A DNA stretch of 64,000 bases, taken from contig VXAY01001001.1 of assembly GCA_013399855.1 (NCBI GenBank), positions 46,201 to 110,200 on the forward strand, read 5' to 3'. How positions within the stretch are numbered: the stretch's first letter is position 1; every line of letters begins with the position of its first letter. This stretch comes from Oxyruncus cristatus (Eukaryota; Chordata; Aves; Passeriformes; Cotingidae). The notes under the pieces were generated by a model. It did not search any database. It was given only the letters and a program-made list of their open reading frames with translations, and was not told the DNA's origin. The position numbers were made by a program, and so were the translations under genes. Of this stretch, positions 13,573 through 25,330 are shown in pieces.

Positions 13573-15010
13573 TGTTTACAACACACATTGAACTTGACCC
13601 TCTTAAAAAGACTATGATATTATCTAGTTCTAATAAACCAATGGAACACAGGAATTGAGGACTTGGTACTTGCTCAGACCTACCAACCCTGCTGACATGG
13701 CAGCAACCTTTCTTCAAGGACCAGGATAGACAGGGTAATAACTCCTAAGAGAATCTCCACATATTTCATCTCAGTTGTCAACAGTTTTAGTCACTGTTCA
13801 GTTGTGAAGATGATGTGGATCAGTTCAGTTGTCTTTTGTCTTTCACTGTTTGCTATTGTACCATTCAAAGGCTTAAGCTGTGAGTACTAAATGTAAACTC
13901 ATCATGAACCATAAACCTCGTGGAGAAACACACCTCTCAAATACTATTTTTGATAACATATTAAAACTACATTGCTATCTTTTTTCACTAGTTTGTTTGT
14001 TTTAAACTTGAACACCTTGAGATGTATCCCAGACAAAAACTTGGAGCCATGTTCTTTTTAGATCAGTTTCAGCAAATATGTAGTACCTTTACCATGGTTA
14101 ACAAAGTGTAGCTCCCTCTTCATCCCTTTTTTATCTCATGAGTTTTTGGACCTAATAAGGCTGATCTTTCATTTCAGGGATACAGTTTCATGTGTTTAAA
14201 ACTGAAAGGGGTAGGGTCTTTGCTATCAAACCGGTTGAACATTTCTGTATTTTTGATTGACTCATGGATTAATGGAAGGATAACATAATCCCAAAGCTAA
14301 CTCAAGTTAATATACATTATTTTAAAACTAAATTAAAATTTAAATTAAAATTCAGTTCCATCTACAAATACAAGTGTGAACCTATGCCTATAAGAGCCCT
14401 TGTGTATATATTGGAGTTTTACTGTAAGAAATACTATTGCTAAGAGGTGGAATAGTGATTGTCCTGACAAATTACCTCCCTGACTATATAAATAGCACAC
14501 TCTTTACAATATTAATTGAAGAAGGATCCAGGAATAGTAAATACACATTTTATTCTATAAATCAGTTTGACATACCGTGGCTCACTTGAAACATATCCAT
14601 CAATGGTGATCAGGTAATTAATTAATGTTAGAAAAAGAAAATGAGAACAGAAGACATCCTGGAAGATTCTTCAGATTTCCAAAGGAACTTATTAACAAAG
14701 ATATATTCCTGTTGTCAAAATCCTTTTTTCAGCCATCTTTCTTCAGGACTTTGGCATGGTACCTATGAATAGAACTACAGCCATTTACAGAAGAGCTGCA
14801 GACATATGGCAAATCTCTTACCAGAATGTCTCTCTAACTTCACTGTGAGACTACACATATTTCCATAACTTTCTGAGCCATAAATGTTTAGATTAGGAAA
14901 AGAATTTAGAGGACTTAGAAGTTTCGTGTAAGACTTTACTGATTTTTATATCTCATAAAGTGATTTTCATGTTCCCTGATTGAAGGAATATCCCTGCCAT
15001 CCCAAGGCTG
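13573..15010. other. Unique AT-rich noncoding DNA
   Basis: No recognisable gene or mobile element. A locally palindromic A/T stretch built on AATTAAAATTTAAATT lies near 14330-14355. Confidence 0.55.
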
Positions 15011-15150
15011 GTGATGCATGGCCAAAGGTTGCAGTGGGAGAGGAGAAGTGAGTTGAGGAGGGAGAAGCAGCCGAGGGATCCCAAGAAGGGCCAGAGGAGG
15101 AGGAGGGCAGGAGCAGCTGCAGGCCCAGAGCAGGGATCCCTGGTAAGTGA
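15011..15150 (+). other. Purine-rich GC-rich block ending at a GTAAGT site
   Basis: About 135 bases of G/A-rich sequence end at a consensus-like 5' splice site, GTAAGTGA at 15143-15150. An open plus-strand frame crosses it, rich in Arg, Lys, Glu and Gly. I do not recognise the product. It sits immediately upstream of an LTR-3'-end-like fragment, so it may be part of a divergent LTR rather than an exon. Confidence 0.35.
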
Positions 15151-15154
15151 TTTC

Positions 15155-15265
15155 CATGTCTTTATCTCAACCTACAAACATTTCCACCCTATTTTCTCCC
15201 CCATCCTGTTGAGGATGGGGAGTGAAAGCGTCTGATGGTGGGAGTTTGGACCTCAGCCAAGGTTA
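15155..15265 (+). mobile_element. LTR 3'-end (U5-like) fragment
   Basis: The order CTTTATCTCAACC, then a pyrimidine-rich stretch, TTTTCTCCCCCATCCTG, GAGGATGGGGAGTGA and a decayed AAGGTTA end matches the U5 part of the solo LTR at 17.5-18.1 kb and, more closely, the fragment at 28.86 kb. No matching U3/R with TATA box is seen upstream. It is probably a truncated or recombined avian endogenous retrovirus LTR; the family is not certain. Confidence 0.55.
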
Positions 15266-16416
15266 GCCCTCTAAGGTCCTGTTGACTTTTGGATGGAATG
15301 TAAGTTTAAAGGGTTTCATAAGAGAAAGGGAATAAGACAGTTCCCCGTTTGGAGTGACACCACCTGTAAAGGTTATTTTACCACTTGGACGAGCTGATAC
15401 TCCTGGGCTTACTTGAGGTGGCTCAGATTTATGAACTACAGCCTTTAAGTCCATAGGTTTAGCCTTGTGCCAGTCAATAAATAACATGAAGGGCTTGATG
15501 AAGAGCCTTCATGACTGCCAGAATCCCCATTTCTGTTCTAAACAGCTTCAGATCAGATTCTCATGCTGAATGATAACTCTTAACAAGTAAGCTGTTGCCT
15601 TCTTCACCAGTTCCCAGACTGGTTTACTCTGCAGACCCACACTAAGCACACTGCAGGCTCTTTTTGTAAAACTACATCAAATGGATCTCAGCAGCACACA
15701 TAACATCTGAAACTGTCAAAACCACTGAAAAGAAGGATGGGAAAAAAAGTTGTGCCATTTTCGAATTTGACTAAAAGCATCCGCACAGCTATCAAACTCC
15801 TTTAATCTGTAAACATTAGTTATTGCCCATTCATATAACAGAATGTTAATTGAAAGAATTAATGCTAATGTAATATATAATTAATCTAACAGGATTCTAA
15901 AAACACAAAAGCAAAGCAAGAGTGAGTCAGTTCTACCTTTAATTATCTTTGTATATTGGTGCTGTTTTCAGTGAGACAGAAACATAGATTATAAAACCCA
16001 GAACCCTCCATTTTCCCTAGTCTCTTCAGCAACAAGCTCTATAATTAGGTTAATGTGAGAAAAGTAATTACTTGCCTAAAACAGAATATAACCTGTAGAC
16101 ATGTAGATCTGATATCAGAGTTCCCTTACTAGTCAACTAGTTTTTACTAGTCAAGTTTGCATTACTTGAGGATCTAGCCAGTATTTACACCACTACAGCT
16201 AAAAATCTGTCTTCATTTTGACAAATTTTATCTGCAGAAAATGGAGTTATATAGCATAAAGTAGGTTATGAAAGAAGCATAGTCACAGTAAACCAGTATT
16301 CTCTAATTGTGATAGACTGTGTACACATAGACATTACAGCTCTCAGAGTTTGGTTTTTTCCCATGAAACTCCTACACCTGTCAATGGGAATTGTGTAGAT
16401 GTATCTCCAGCAGAAT
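15266..16416. other. Unique AT-rich noncoding DNA
   Basis: Nothing recognisable as a gene or transposon. One minus-strand open frame near 15.26-15.49 kb has no identifiable motif. Confidence 0.55.
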
Positions 16417-16484
16417 ACAGTCCTGTTTCTATTATGAAGAGTAAAATTATACAGTCCTATTTCTATTATAAAGAGGAGAATTAT
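16417..16484. repeat. 34-bp tandem duplication, two copies
   Basis: Two copies beginning ACAGTCCT(G/A)TTTCTATTAT start at 16417 and 16451 and differ by a few substitutions. It ends about 60 bases before a CR1 insertion. Confidence 0.88.
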
Positions 16485-16544
16485 AAACAGAAATAGTAAA
16501 GAAAATTTTGAACCATTTTATTGTTCAGAAAAAATGATTGAAGA

Positions 16545-16834
16545 AAATACAAGGGCAAACAGGGGTAGCACAAGGGGGATTGGCTTTAAGCTGACAGAGG
16601 GTAGGTTTAGATTAGATATTAGAAAGAGATTTGTTACTGTGAGGGTGGTGAGGCACAGGTTACCCAGAGAAGTTATGGATGCCCCATCCCTGGAAGTCTT
16701 TAAGGCCACACTGGATGGGGCTTTGAGCAACCTGGTCTGGTGGAAGGTGTCCCTGCCCATCCAGGGGGATTGGAACAGGATGATCTTTAAGGTCCCTTCT
16801 AGTCCAAACCATTCTGTGATTCTATGATTCTATA
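16545..16834 (+). mobile_element. CR1 LINE, 5'-truncated 3' end
   Basis: This is the non-LTR retrotransposon CR1 in sense orientation, keeping only the last part of ORF2 and the 3' UTR. Landmarks in order are GGGGGATTGGCTTTAAGCTG, AGATTAGATATTAGAAAGA, GTGAGGCACAGGTTACCCAG, CCATCCCTGGAAG, GGATGGGGCTTTGAGCAACC and the terminal ATTCTGTGATTCTATGATTC. The body matches the copies at 49.4-49.7 kb and 52.4 kb, so all three appear to be one subfamily. Frameshifts and stops make it non-functional. Confidence 0.93.
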
Positions 16835-17526
16835 AATTATAAGACCAAGAGTCCTTTGCTTGAAAAGATGACAACTGGAAGCAGAGGAAGAAGAGGCACA
16901 GAAAAAAAAAATGCAATACAGGTCTGTAAAATCAGATTTGGCATAGAAAAAGTGAATAGGGAGAAAAAGAGAAAATTAATGGACTTCTAAAATAGGGACC
17001 TTTTTGACAGGGTTATCAATGCTACAGAATCGATACAAGGCTATATGAGACTTTAATCAAAATGAGAAGCATTTCTTACTGTGAAAAAGAAAAAAATAAT
17101 TTTTTGCTGTCAATAACATGGAGTATTTCATCTGTAGACTTCAAAACAATCATTCTATCATTTTCAGTGAGCATTGGAATAGATCCTATTAACATTAAAA
17201 TCCTCTTGATTATGGAAATCTATCCTAGGTTACCTTTATTTTTAAGAACTGTTACCATTTAGTACTAATGGCTATGATCCAAAATGCAAGACTTCTGTAC
17301 TTGAGCAGAAAAGATTTCCTAAGTAGTTTTTTTCTGTTTCCAGTTTTTAAAAGATGCTTGATTCCTAACCAGTTTTATAGAGAAATGTGTCTGGAATATT
17401 CTCAGAGACTATTGCTAGAATGAGCAAAGGTCAGGCAAAAATGTTCACTATTAAATCTTTGAGGAGATGACAAGAGTGTTCAGCAGATAGAAGTTGATTG
17501 AATTATGCTAATCTGCTTTTAGTTAC
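16835..17526. other. Unique AT-rich noncoding DNA
   Basis: Spacer between the CR1 fragment and the solo LTR, with no recognisable gene. Confidence 0.55.
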
Positions 17527-17792
17527 TGTCCTGGTTTTGGCTGTGATAGAGTAAATTTTCCACCTAGTAGGAGGTATAGTGCTGCGTTTTGAATTTAGGA
17601 TGAGAATAGTGTTGATAATAAATGGATTTTTTAGTTGTTGCTGAGCAGCGTTTACATTCAGTCAAGGACTTTTCTGCTCCTCAGCCCACCCCAGCTGCCA
17701 GGAGGCTGAGGGTGCACAAGGAGTTGTGAGGAGACACAGCTGATCCCAACTGGCCAAAAGGGTATTCTGCACCATTCTCTGTTATGCTCAGT

Positions 17793-17799
17793 ATATAAA
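17793..17799 (+). promoter_or_regulatory. LTR TATA box
   Basis: ATATAAA lies about 265 bases into the solo LTR and about 160 bases before its polyadenylation signal, the spacing expected for U3 promoter then R. Current activity cannot be judged from sequence. Confidence 0.6.
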
Positions 17800-17954
17800 C
17801 TAGGGGGGAAGGCTGGCTGGGGGGGCCACTGCTCGGAATCTGGCTGGGCATTGGTCATAAGGTGGTGGCCAATTGCATTGTGCATCACTTGTTTTGTATC
17901 TTCTAATTATTATAATTGTTGTTGTTGTTGTTTTTATACCTTTCTCTTTGTCCT

Positions 17955-17960
17955 ATTAAA
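17955..17960 (+). terminator. LTR polyadenylation signal ATTAAA
   Basis: ATTAAA precedes the U5-like segment of the solo LTR, the expected place for the retroviral polyadenylation signal near the R/U5 boundary. Confidence 0.55.
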
Positions 17961-18092
17961 CTATCTTTATCTCAACCCACAGATTTTATTTTTTTTCCCC
18001 CCCAGTTCTCTTGCCTATCCCACTGGGGGAGAAGGTGGGGGAATGAGTGAGCTGTGCGGTGTTTAGCTACCTGCCAGCTCAAACCTCAACAC

Positions 18093-20159
18093 AATTCGAA
18101 CATACGATTCCTCCAGATGGGTTTTGAATAAAGTGCATTTTAAACAGGATGAACAGCAAAGCTTATCTTCCCGTAGAGAAGCTTCTGGCAATGATTTCTT
18201 ACTGAATTGAGTGGACCACTCTGTGTAAATGTGCATGTACATTCATGCAGGGATGTACACAACACTGATCCGACGTAGTGAGATGAGAGTATTGTCTGCA
18301 CAGCCAGAATCTCACCAGGATGTATGGCACAAACTAGAGAATAAAAGCTGTTTAACACTTTTACCCACACCCATTAAATATACATACTCATTTACTCACT
18401 TTCACACACTGTTTTGATTATATGCTAATTTCTCCCTTTTTAGTATTGCAAAGGGCTGTGAGGTAGATAACTTGAAACTGTATCCATTTAATGAGAGAGA
18501 AAAAGGATTTTCGATTAGCAACCAAGCCAGAGAGAGATAACCCCAAACTCTAGGCCCTGACTGGCAGCTTTTGCTTCTCCAAATTTCTGGAAACATACTC
18601 TCAGCGGGGCTGAAAAAAACAGTCCCTGGCATTGAAGGAGAGAGTCCACCCACTTATTCTCATTTCTTAGTAATCTCTATGATGTAGTTTAATTTTCAAT
18701 TAAATGCCAGCACAAGCAGAATGAACATTTTGATCTATGCGTTTTAATAGATAAAAGATCTTGTATCTTTGAAAGGCCTCTGACTGTTTTATTACATTTT
18801 TAGTTAGTCCAATGAGAAAAATCCTCTACAATCCTATTTGTCACATTATTCTTCTGAAACGATCAAAATCTTTTATATAGCTAGCAATATAAAACAAACA
18901 TAGTTCATATTAAAATCAATACTCATTGACTTTTCAAAGCAAAACAGTTTCTACCTCAAGGGTTTTGCTTTATTTTTGTGTTATATCATGAAACATCACT
19001 TTAGCTAACAATCCATATTTTTACTAATAACACTTATCCAGCACATTTTCACTTCAATTTATTTAGTGCTGATCATCCAAGCATAAGAAAACACTTTGCA
19101 AACAGTGTCTAACTTCAAAAAAAAATGAAGAATGTTAGTAAAAAATCACTTTGCTTCATAGTGTTTTTCTCCTTGTGTTTTCAGAGCCATGTGTGTTATG
19201 TTATCTGGCAGTTGCATGATTTTCTTATTTTTACCCATATTTTCCTTGCAGAATTCACACAAGGTTGTGAAGGTACCACTGCAGAATCTTTACTACTACA
19301 GTGAATCTATCATTGCTCTACACTTCTAATCTAAATCTCTAAGTCTGCTGGGGAAAAAAAAAAAAAAAAAATTACACACCAGAAACCCAAACTGAGCTCA
19401 AGACCTATTTTGTTAGACATTATAGAACTATAGTGTAAGGATGGGATTCATTTATTAGCTTTATAGATAAAAGTGTTGAAGTAATAAACAGTTATTATTA
19501 CTACTACTACTAAGGGTGACAAAACTCTCACAAAGGCCCTTTAAGTAGGGGCCTTTTTAAGTACTCTAACACTTCTGTGAAAATAACTCATAATTACTGG
19601 TAAAGAGATATATACTCTTAAGAATTCATTTCTGATATTTTCCATAGGTAAATGGTACTGCAGATAGTAAAAAAAAAAAAAACAAACAACAACCTAATAC
19701 TCTTCTAAAATGGAGTGTATAAACATTCATGTCATACTTCCTTATATTCTACTTTCTGATATATCTTCATCTGTTCACATTTACATTACTTTTATGTGGC
19801 AAAATGTAGAATGAATTGAAAGAGATAATACATGGAATATTTTAGTTGCTGGATGAGATATTTTTCTTGTTTGTCTGTAATACACGTTTTTTTTCTAAGG
19901 TTAGTAACAATGTTTATTTTCCTTTAAGGTAATTCATAATTTTGTTTTCGTCTTAGATCAATATTTGCAATGTTAAGTCAATATATCATGACAAAATATT
20001 TGAACTGTGTGGGTAAGGCTTCAAAAAACATTTTATATTCTCTGTAAGGCAGTGTTCAGTGTAATACTGGGCAGCACATGCCAAGTTCAGATTTGTCAGT
20101 GCAGTTTGGAAAACCCAGAAATGGCCAGTGTGGGCTGAAACTTCACAGTTGTTTTCCAT
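18093..20159. other. Unique AT-rich noncoding DNA
   Basis: No supported gene or transposon. It includes an 18-base A homopolymer at 19354-19371 and a shorter A run at about 19669-19682. Confidence 0.55.
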
Positions 20160-20340
20160 TCACAGAATCACAGAATCATTTGGGTTGAAAAGACCACCAA
20201 GATCATCAAGTCCAAGCTTTGTACTGATCACCTTGTCATCTAAACCATGGCACTGAGTGCCCCGTCCAGTCCTTTCTTGAACACCTCCAGGGATGAGAAT
20301 CCACAACCTGCCTGGGCAGTCCATTATAATGCTTAAAGTC
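20160..20340 (-). mobile_element. CR1 LINE 3' fragment, antisense
   Basis: Read on the plus strand, the element starts with the reversed CR1 terminus (CACAGAATCACAGAATCA), then GACCACCAAGATCATCAAGT, a CATCTAAACCATGGCACT-type block and CTGGGCAGTCCATT. It is therefore inserted in reverse. Only the 3' UTR and a little ORF2 remain, and homology fades near 20.34 kb. Confidence 0.9.
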
Positions 20341-21182
20341 CATTCCAACACTGTCGATTCCATATTGCACATTCCATGTTGTCCATGTGTCCCCCTTGTG
20401 ACCCAAACAAAGTTTTTCTGATAAGCCTCCTCTTTCTCATTTGCAGGTCTTTGGTTTTGATATTTGTTTTTTTGCTAAACTTGAATTCACTATATCCCAG
20501 TTCATCTCCAGATGAACTTGGAAACTTAACTTTCTCTCTCTCATCTGCCTAATTATTTACTTCCTCTTTTGACCCATTAGACAATCCTTTATAGGTGAAC
20601 ATTAACTCCATAAGGTTTTAGACCCCATTTGTCAAAAAAATACTCAATTACCTCATTTTTGCTCGGTCTTCCACTTACTGTTTGTCTAGGAACCCCACAG
20701 TGGAACTAACCTGTTTTGATTGGCTCTTCTAGTTGGATCCTGTTGTAGCACAAGCAGTAACCAGATCTGTAAGTCAGAGCTTTTGAGGTCTTTTACCAAG
20801 GTGACAATAACTAAAGAAATATTTACTCTGTGTCTGTCTTCCTTCTTCCTGCATATAGAACACTTCAGAGGCTCTTGATCTCCTGTTTCCTTAGGGGAAC
20901 AAAACACAGCAATGCAAACTGCCATTTAAGTTTCCTGAACTCAAAAAATATGGATCATAGAGAAGAAAAGATGGACAAGCATAAGCTAGCAAATTCCAAG
21001 CACACAATCACTATGAATCAAGCCTTTTAATTCATAAGGTTCTTTTAAAACCTTTTGGGTTGCTTCTTTTTTTAATTCAATTCTGCTTCTGTTCTTTCTC
21101 CAGGTACAAAAGCCTGCAAACCACTTTACAAGAGCACTTGGATCTCCATTCCATGCCACAAGGATTTCTGCTATGACCTTTT
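20341..21182. other. Unique noncoding DNA up to an assembly gap
   Basis: Nothing recognisable as a gene or transposon. Confidence 0.5.
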
Positions 21183-21298
21183 NNNNNNNNNNNNNNNNNN
21201 NNNNNNNNNNNNNNNNNNNNNNNNNNNNNNNNNNNNNNNNNNNNNNNNNNNNNNNNNNNNNNNNNNNNNNNNNNNNNNNNNNNNNNNNNNNNNNNNNN
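21183..21298. other. Assembly gap (116 N)
   Basis: Unresolved bases are flanked on the right by a T homopolymer, which probably caused the break. Any open frame read across it is meaningless. Confidence 0.99.
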
Positions 21299-22600
21299 TT
21301 TTTTTTTTCCCACAGGTCTTAAGTGACTTTGAAGGCAACTACACCTCAGAATATTTCTCATACCACAAATGTAATATTTTCTCACAGAGTATAGACAAGT
21401 AATTTCAAAGGCAAGTCTTAATTAGGATGTTTGAGAATGATTTAGTGAAATGTCTTTTTCTGATGCTTTGAAATTGTGTGTTTATTGCAATGGATACAGT
21501 TTACAAGATCAAATTTTGGATGAAATTCATGTTAGAAAATGTTTCTTGGGCTGCAAAATTTCAGCACAGCACAGTAGACATGTATATAAACCTCTGAAAA
21601 ACTTGGTGAGGAGGACAATGAGGCAGTCTGGAGGGAAAGAAAGCAGAGCTGAGACTGGCACTAGATTGTCATCCAAAATGAATTCCCACAACTGTACACT
21701 GATGAAATGGCCTCCCACTTTCACTTCTATCTCAGACACACCTAGAAATAAAGTTCTTCTTACCAAGACACTTACAGAGCAATAATTTTTGTCACAGCTT
21801 TAGGAGATCTCCACATTCTTTCTTTTACTACTCTTACCTAATTTATCAACTTTTCACATGATTCCTGTAGCTTGCATAATAGGATTTCTGGAGCATCCAC
21901 ACCAGAAATATGTGCATTTAATATACTTCTTGTAATATACCTGCCAGAGCCATGGAGATGTATCATGAACATCCTAAAGCATCCTAAGTGACAATAGGTG
22001 TCTGTTTGTGGGCAACTAAACTGAATCCCTTGAGCAGAAATACAGGAGTTCAGATGATCATTCAGATGACTTGTCACTAAGTTAAATTTATAATATATCC
22101 TCTCGAGTCTCAAAATCCCATTGAATAAAGTGGGAAATTAGGAACTGATTACATATGAAGACACCTGTCTTCAGATCTGTTGTAGACTTTCTGTGTGATA
22201 TCTGTTAAGTCAGCAATGGTTTTGTACCAAATGTTCTCAATTTGATATTTTTTTCTGGGGAAAGGCACTGTGAAGACATATGTCATTCTTGAAACCAAGT
22301 GATGTAAACAACCTAGATGCATATATTTTTCTGAAGTACCACTTAGCTGCAAGGTATTGCTTACAGAAACATTTATGCCCAACTCTCTTTGTCATCGGTG
22401 CAATTTTAGGATCCAGTGAATAAGAATACACCATGAAGCTGACGATCTGCAGTAATGCTCTTGGACAAATCAATAGATCTATCCAGCTTTGAGAACAGCA
22501 TAGGACCCTAAATTATGTGCAAACTACAAGCTTGCAAATTCACTAGCAAAGCAAAGTATTATTTCGCATAATTCAGTGAAGTTCTTGTCATTAGACATTT
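21299..22600. other. Unique noncoding DNA
   Basis: Begins with a T run at the gap edge. Overlapping short frames on both strands near 21.45-21.79 kb show no family similarity, and no splice-bounded exon could be supported. Confidence 0.5.
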
Positions 22601-22640
22601 CCAACAAACAAACAAACATACACAAAACAAAACAAAAAGC
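22601..22640. repeat. (AAAC)n tract
   Basis: AAAC units pass into AAAAC units; simple repeat. Confidence 0.85.
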
Positions 22641-23569
22641 ATTGAAGAATTTTACATAATTTGGTAGCTCAGTATTCATCTCATGGAATGTATGATATCA
22701 ACAGGGACTTAACGAGCTGTACTAGATCACTGCTATGTCTCATGGAGAAAGATGGATGTTTTCACCAGGAAGGCATTTGGCCTATTGTAGGCCCCTACTT
22801 TAGGAAAAATGTGCTCCTTTCCTTTCAAAAGATAGTCTTCTACAATCTGCTTTCATATAACGGCTAATAAAGATTTATAGACAACTAGCTCAAAGCACAT
22901 ATTTTTAATGCTCAGCAAGGTGAGATTGCCTCCCCATAAGTGTTTGGTGTCATTTTGAGCACTGTGCGACTGGAGAAGAGTGTGGCTCTCCTAAGATTTG
23001 TATAGCATTTGCCATCTGAGTCCAGATGTCTTCAGCATCCTGGAGCATTGCTAGTGATCTTAAAAGCCCATTTTAAAGCAACTTGGTTTACCCTTGGTGA
23101 AGTCTGTCTTAGTGAAATGAAAGTCACCTCACTTTTACTCAACCCATCTAGAGTAGCTGTTTATCATTCAGACTTGTGTTACTTTAGGCCTTTTTCTGCA
23201 CTGCACCTGGAACAAAATAGGACTGCAAGCCAAGAATTAGAAAAGAACCAAACTATTTCAGATCACTTTTCTAAAAGAAAAATAAAAAAATAAAAATTAG
23301 TAATAAAGTTAATCTTGGAACAGAAGACAAAGAGTAGTTCAGTCTGGTCTGCCAAATAGTTTGCTTAATATGAATGGACTTTTTTTAAGAAGTTTTTTAC
23401 CATTAGCTCTGTGAAAATTATGGCTGTAGCACACAATAACACAAAAATAAGAAAAATTTAAATAAATAAGTCAGTAGCTACCTCGTCATTATAAATTGCT
23501 GCTGCAGACAAAGATGGTGAATAAAATTCTGGGCAGGACAGGTCAAACTGAAATAAAAACTGACAACTC
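22641..23569. other. Unique noncoding DNA
   Basis: No recognisable element before the CR1 insertion. Confidence 0.5.
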
Positions 23570-24361
23570 CAAAGTCTTGGAGAGTTAGTTTGGTTCAATA
23601 AGGTGAAATGTTGGGTCCTGCACTTGTGTCACAACAACCCCCTGCAGTGCTATGCTCTGGGAGCAGAGGGGCTGGAAAGGCGACCGGTGGAGAAGAACCT
23701 TGGGGTGCTGGTGGACAGCAGCTGAACATGAGGCAGTGTGTGCCCAGGTGGGCAAAAAGGCCAATGGCACTGGCGTGTGTCAGCAATAGTATGGCCCACA
23801 GAACCAGGGCAGTGATTGTCCCCCAGTACTCAGCACTGGTGAGGCCACACCTTGAATCCCATGTCCAGTTTTGGGCCCCTCCATTCAGAAAGACATTGGG
23901 ATGCTGGAGCGTGTCCAGAGAAGGGCAACAGAGCTGGGGAAGGGTCTAGGGAATAAGTCACACGAGGAGCAACTGAGAGATCTGGGGGTGTTTAGCCTTG
24001 AGAAAAAGAAGCTCTGGAGGATGTTCTTGCTTTCTGCAACTACCTGACAGGAGATTACAGCCAGGTGGGGGTCGGCCTCTTTTCCCAGGCAACCAGCAAC
24101 ATGAGAGTACGTAGCTTCAAGCTGCAACAGGGCAGGTTCAGATTGGACATCAGGAAGAATTTCTTCCCTGAAGGGGTTGTCAAGCATTGGAACAGACTGA
24201 TCGGGTGAATGGTGGAGCCTCCATCCCTGGAGGTGTTCATCAAACAGCCAAATGTGGCACTTAGTGCTCTGGTCTAATTGACAAGGTAGTGATTGGTCAA
24301 AGGCTGAACTCAGCGATCCTGGTGCTCTTTTCCAAACTAAATGCTTCTGAGATTCTGTGAA
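23570..24361 (+). mobile_element. CR1 LINE, 5'-truncated, about 0.8 kb
   Basis: Sense-orientation CR1 with the end of ORF2 and the 3' UTR. Landmarks are GGTTCAATAAGG, GGGTCCTGCACTTGTGTCAC, CAACCCCCTGCAG, GAGGCCACACCTTGAATCCC, CAGTTTTGGGCCCCTCC, GATTGGACATCAGGAAGAAT, CATCCCTGGAGGTGTTCATC and a decayed terminal GAGATTCTGTGAAG. The terminal repeat is more eroded than in the other copies, so this is probably an older insertion. It lacks the endonuclease and core reverse transcriptase regions. Confidence 0.94.
23776..23883 (+). pseudogene. CR1 ORF2 C-terminal remnant
   Basis: About 36 codons stay in frame and match the conserved ORF2 C-terminal region of CR1, with recognisable pieces such as RTRAVIVPQYSALVRPHLE and VQFWAP. 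Upstream and downstream the homology continues only after frame changes, so the copy is dead. The intact protein is the CR1 endonuclease/reverse transcriptase. The part seen here lies after the catalytic domain. Confidence 0.8.
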
Positions 24362-25102
24362 GCCTGCAGTCTGTTACTGAGAATGAAAAATAATATTTAC
24401 TGAATTTCAGGGCTACAGAAAGAAGCATTCAGGGCTACAGAAAGAATGATATTTTCATGGTTAAGGTTGTTTAGTATATACACCATGACGTTGGTTGTCC
24501 AGACACTTTAATTCCTTTCTTTACACTTTCCCAGATGGATCATGACTTTTACCTTTCATAGCTCAGCTTAGTGTTCTAAGAAATGGAACAATACTGCATT
24601 TGTTGCTGCAATATCACAAAGATCAATTAAGTAATGCTTCAGAAGGATTTCAGGATCCTCTGAAGAGTCTTTATCTTGTGAAGTGCAGAATACCACAGCT
24701 TTATTGCAGCATTTGAACACACATTTAGCTTGAACCGCTGGGACTTCTCATACATTTAAAGTTGAACAGAAGAATAAGTGTATCAAGGAAAAGAGTCAGA
24801 ATACACAGAATACAAAGCACCCACCAGGATTGAACTCAGACAGGTAACTAGACAGGGATAAAGTATTATTTGGATTGTGCTCCCCCCTACCAAATCTTGT
24901 CAGACAACCATAAAAAATAATGTGCACTGTGACTGATTCCCTGGCTACTTTATTCTGTAATGAGGATTGGTGAGATGAATTCTTCATGCCTTGTTCCTCT
25001 GGAGCATTGTTAGGGTGTGTCCCAGTGAAATCATTAGACTGGTACCATTACAGAAATTGTTCCTTAAAATTAGCATCACTATCAGAATGCTAATTATGCA
25101 GA
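24362..25102. other. Unique noncoding DNA with a small duplication
   Basis: TTCAGGGCTACAGAAAGAA occurs twice with a 22-base period (from 24406 and from 24428). Otherwise nothing is recognisable. Confidence 0.6.
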
Positions 25103-25262
25103 ATTTCTTTATTTTTTTTCCTTTTTATCTTTTCTTTCTCCTATATTTCTATTCTTTTTTAATTTTTTTTTTCTTTTTTTCCCCCAACCTCTCCCTCTTG
25201 CTTCCTCTCCTCCTGATGTTTTCCCTTTCCCTTTTCCTTTCCCTTTCTCTTTCCCTTTCCCT
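25103..25262. repeat. Pyrimidine tract with (TTTCCC)n-like units
   Basis: About 160 bases are nearly all C and T on the plus strand, ending in irregular TTTCCC/TTTCC units (25218-25262). The open frame through it encodes only Phe/Leu/Ser low complexity and is not a gene. Confidence 0.9.
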
Positions 25263-25330
25263 ATTATTATTATCCTCAAGTAAAACTCACATTGAAGTCA
25301 GAGTGGGAAAAATTACCCCAGAACCCCCTG

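Larger units (their letters stand above)
17527..18092 (+). mobile_element. Solo LTR of an avian endogenous retrovirus
   Basis: The element begins TGTCCTGGTTTTGGCTG, the common 5' end of an abundant avian LTR group, and ends near AAACCTCAACACA. Inside are a TATA box (ATATAAA, about 17793), an ATTAAA polyadenylation signal (about 17955), a (GTT)n run and a U5-like pyrimidine/GGGGGA segment. The length, about 565 bases, suits a complete LTR. No gag, pol or env remnant, primer-binding site or second LTR lies next to it, so it looks like a solo LTR left by recombination. No convincing target-site duplication could be matched. Class (ERVK-like or ERVL-like) is unresolved. Confidence 0.85.

Noticed and set aside
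21077..21385. An open frame crossing an N run
   Set aside because: About 38 of its codons are unresolved gap bases, so continuity is an artefact.
25218..25262. Interstitial telomere repeat
   Set aside because: The units are TTTCCC-like rather than CCCTAA.
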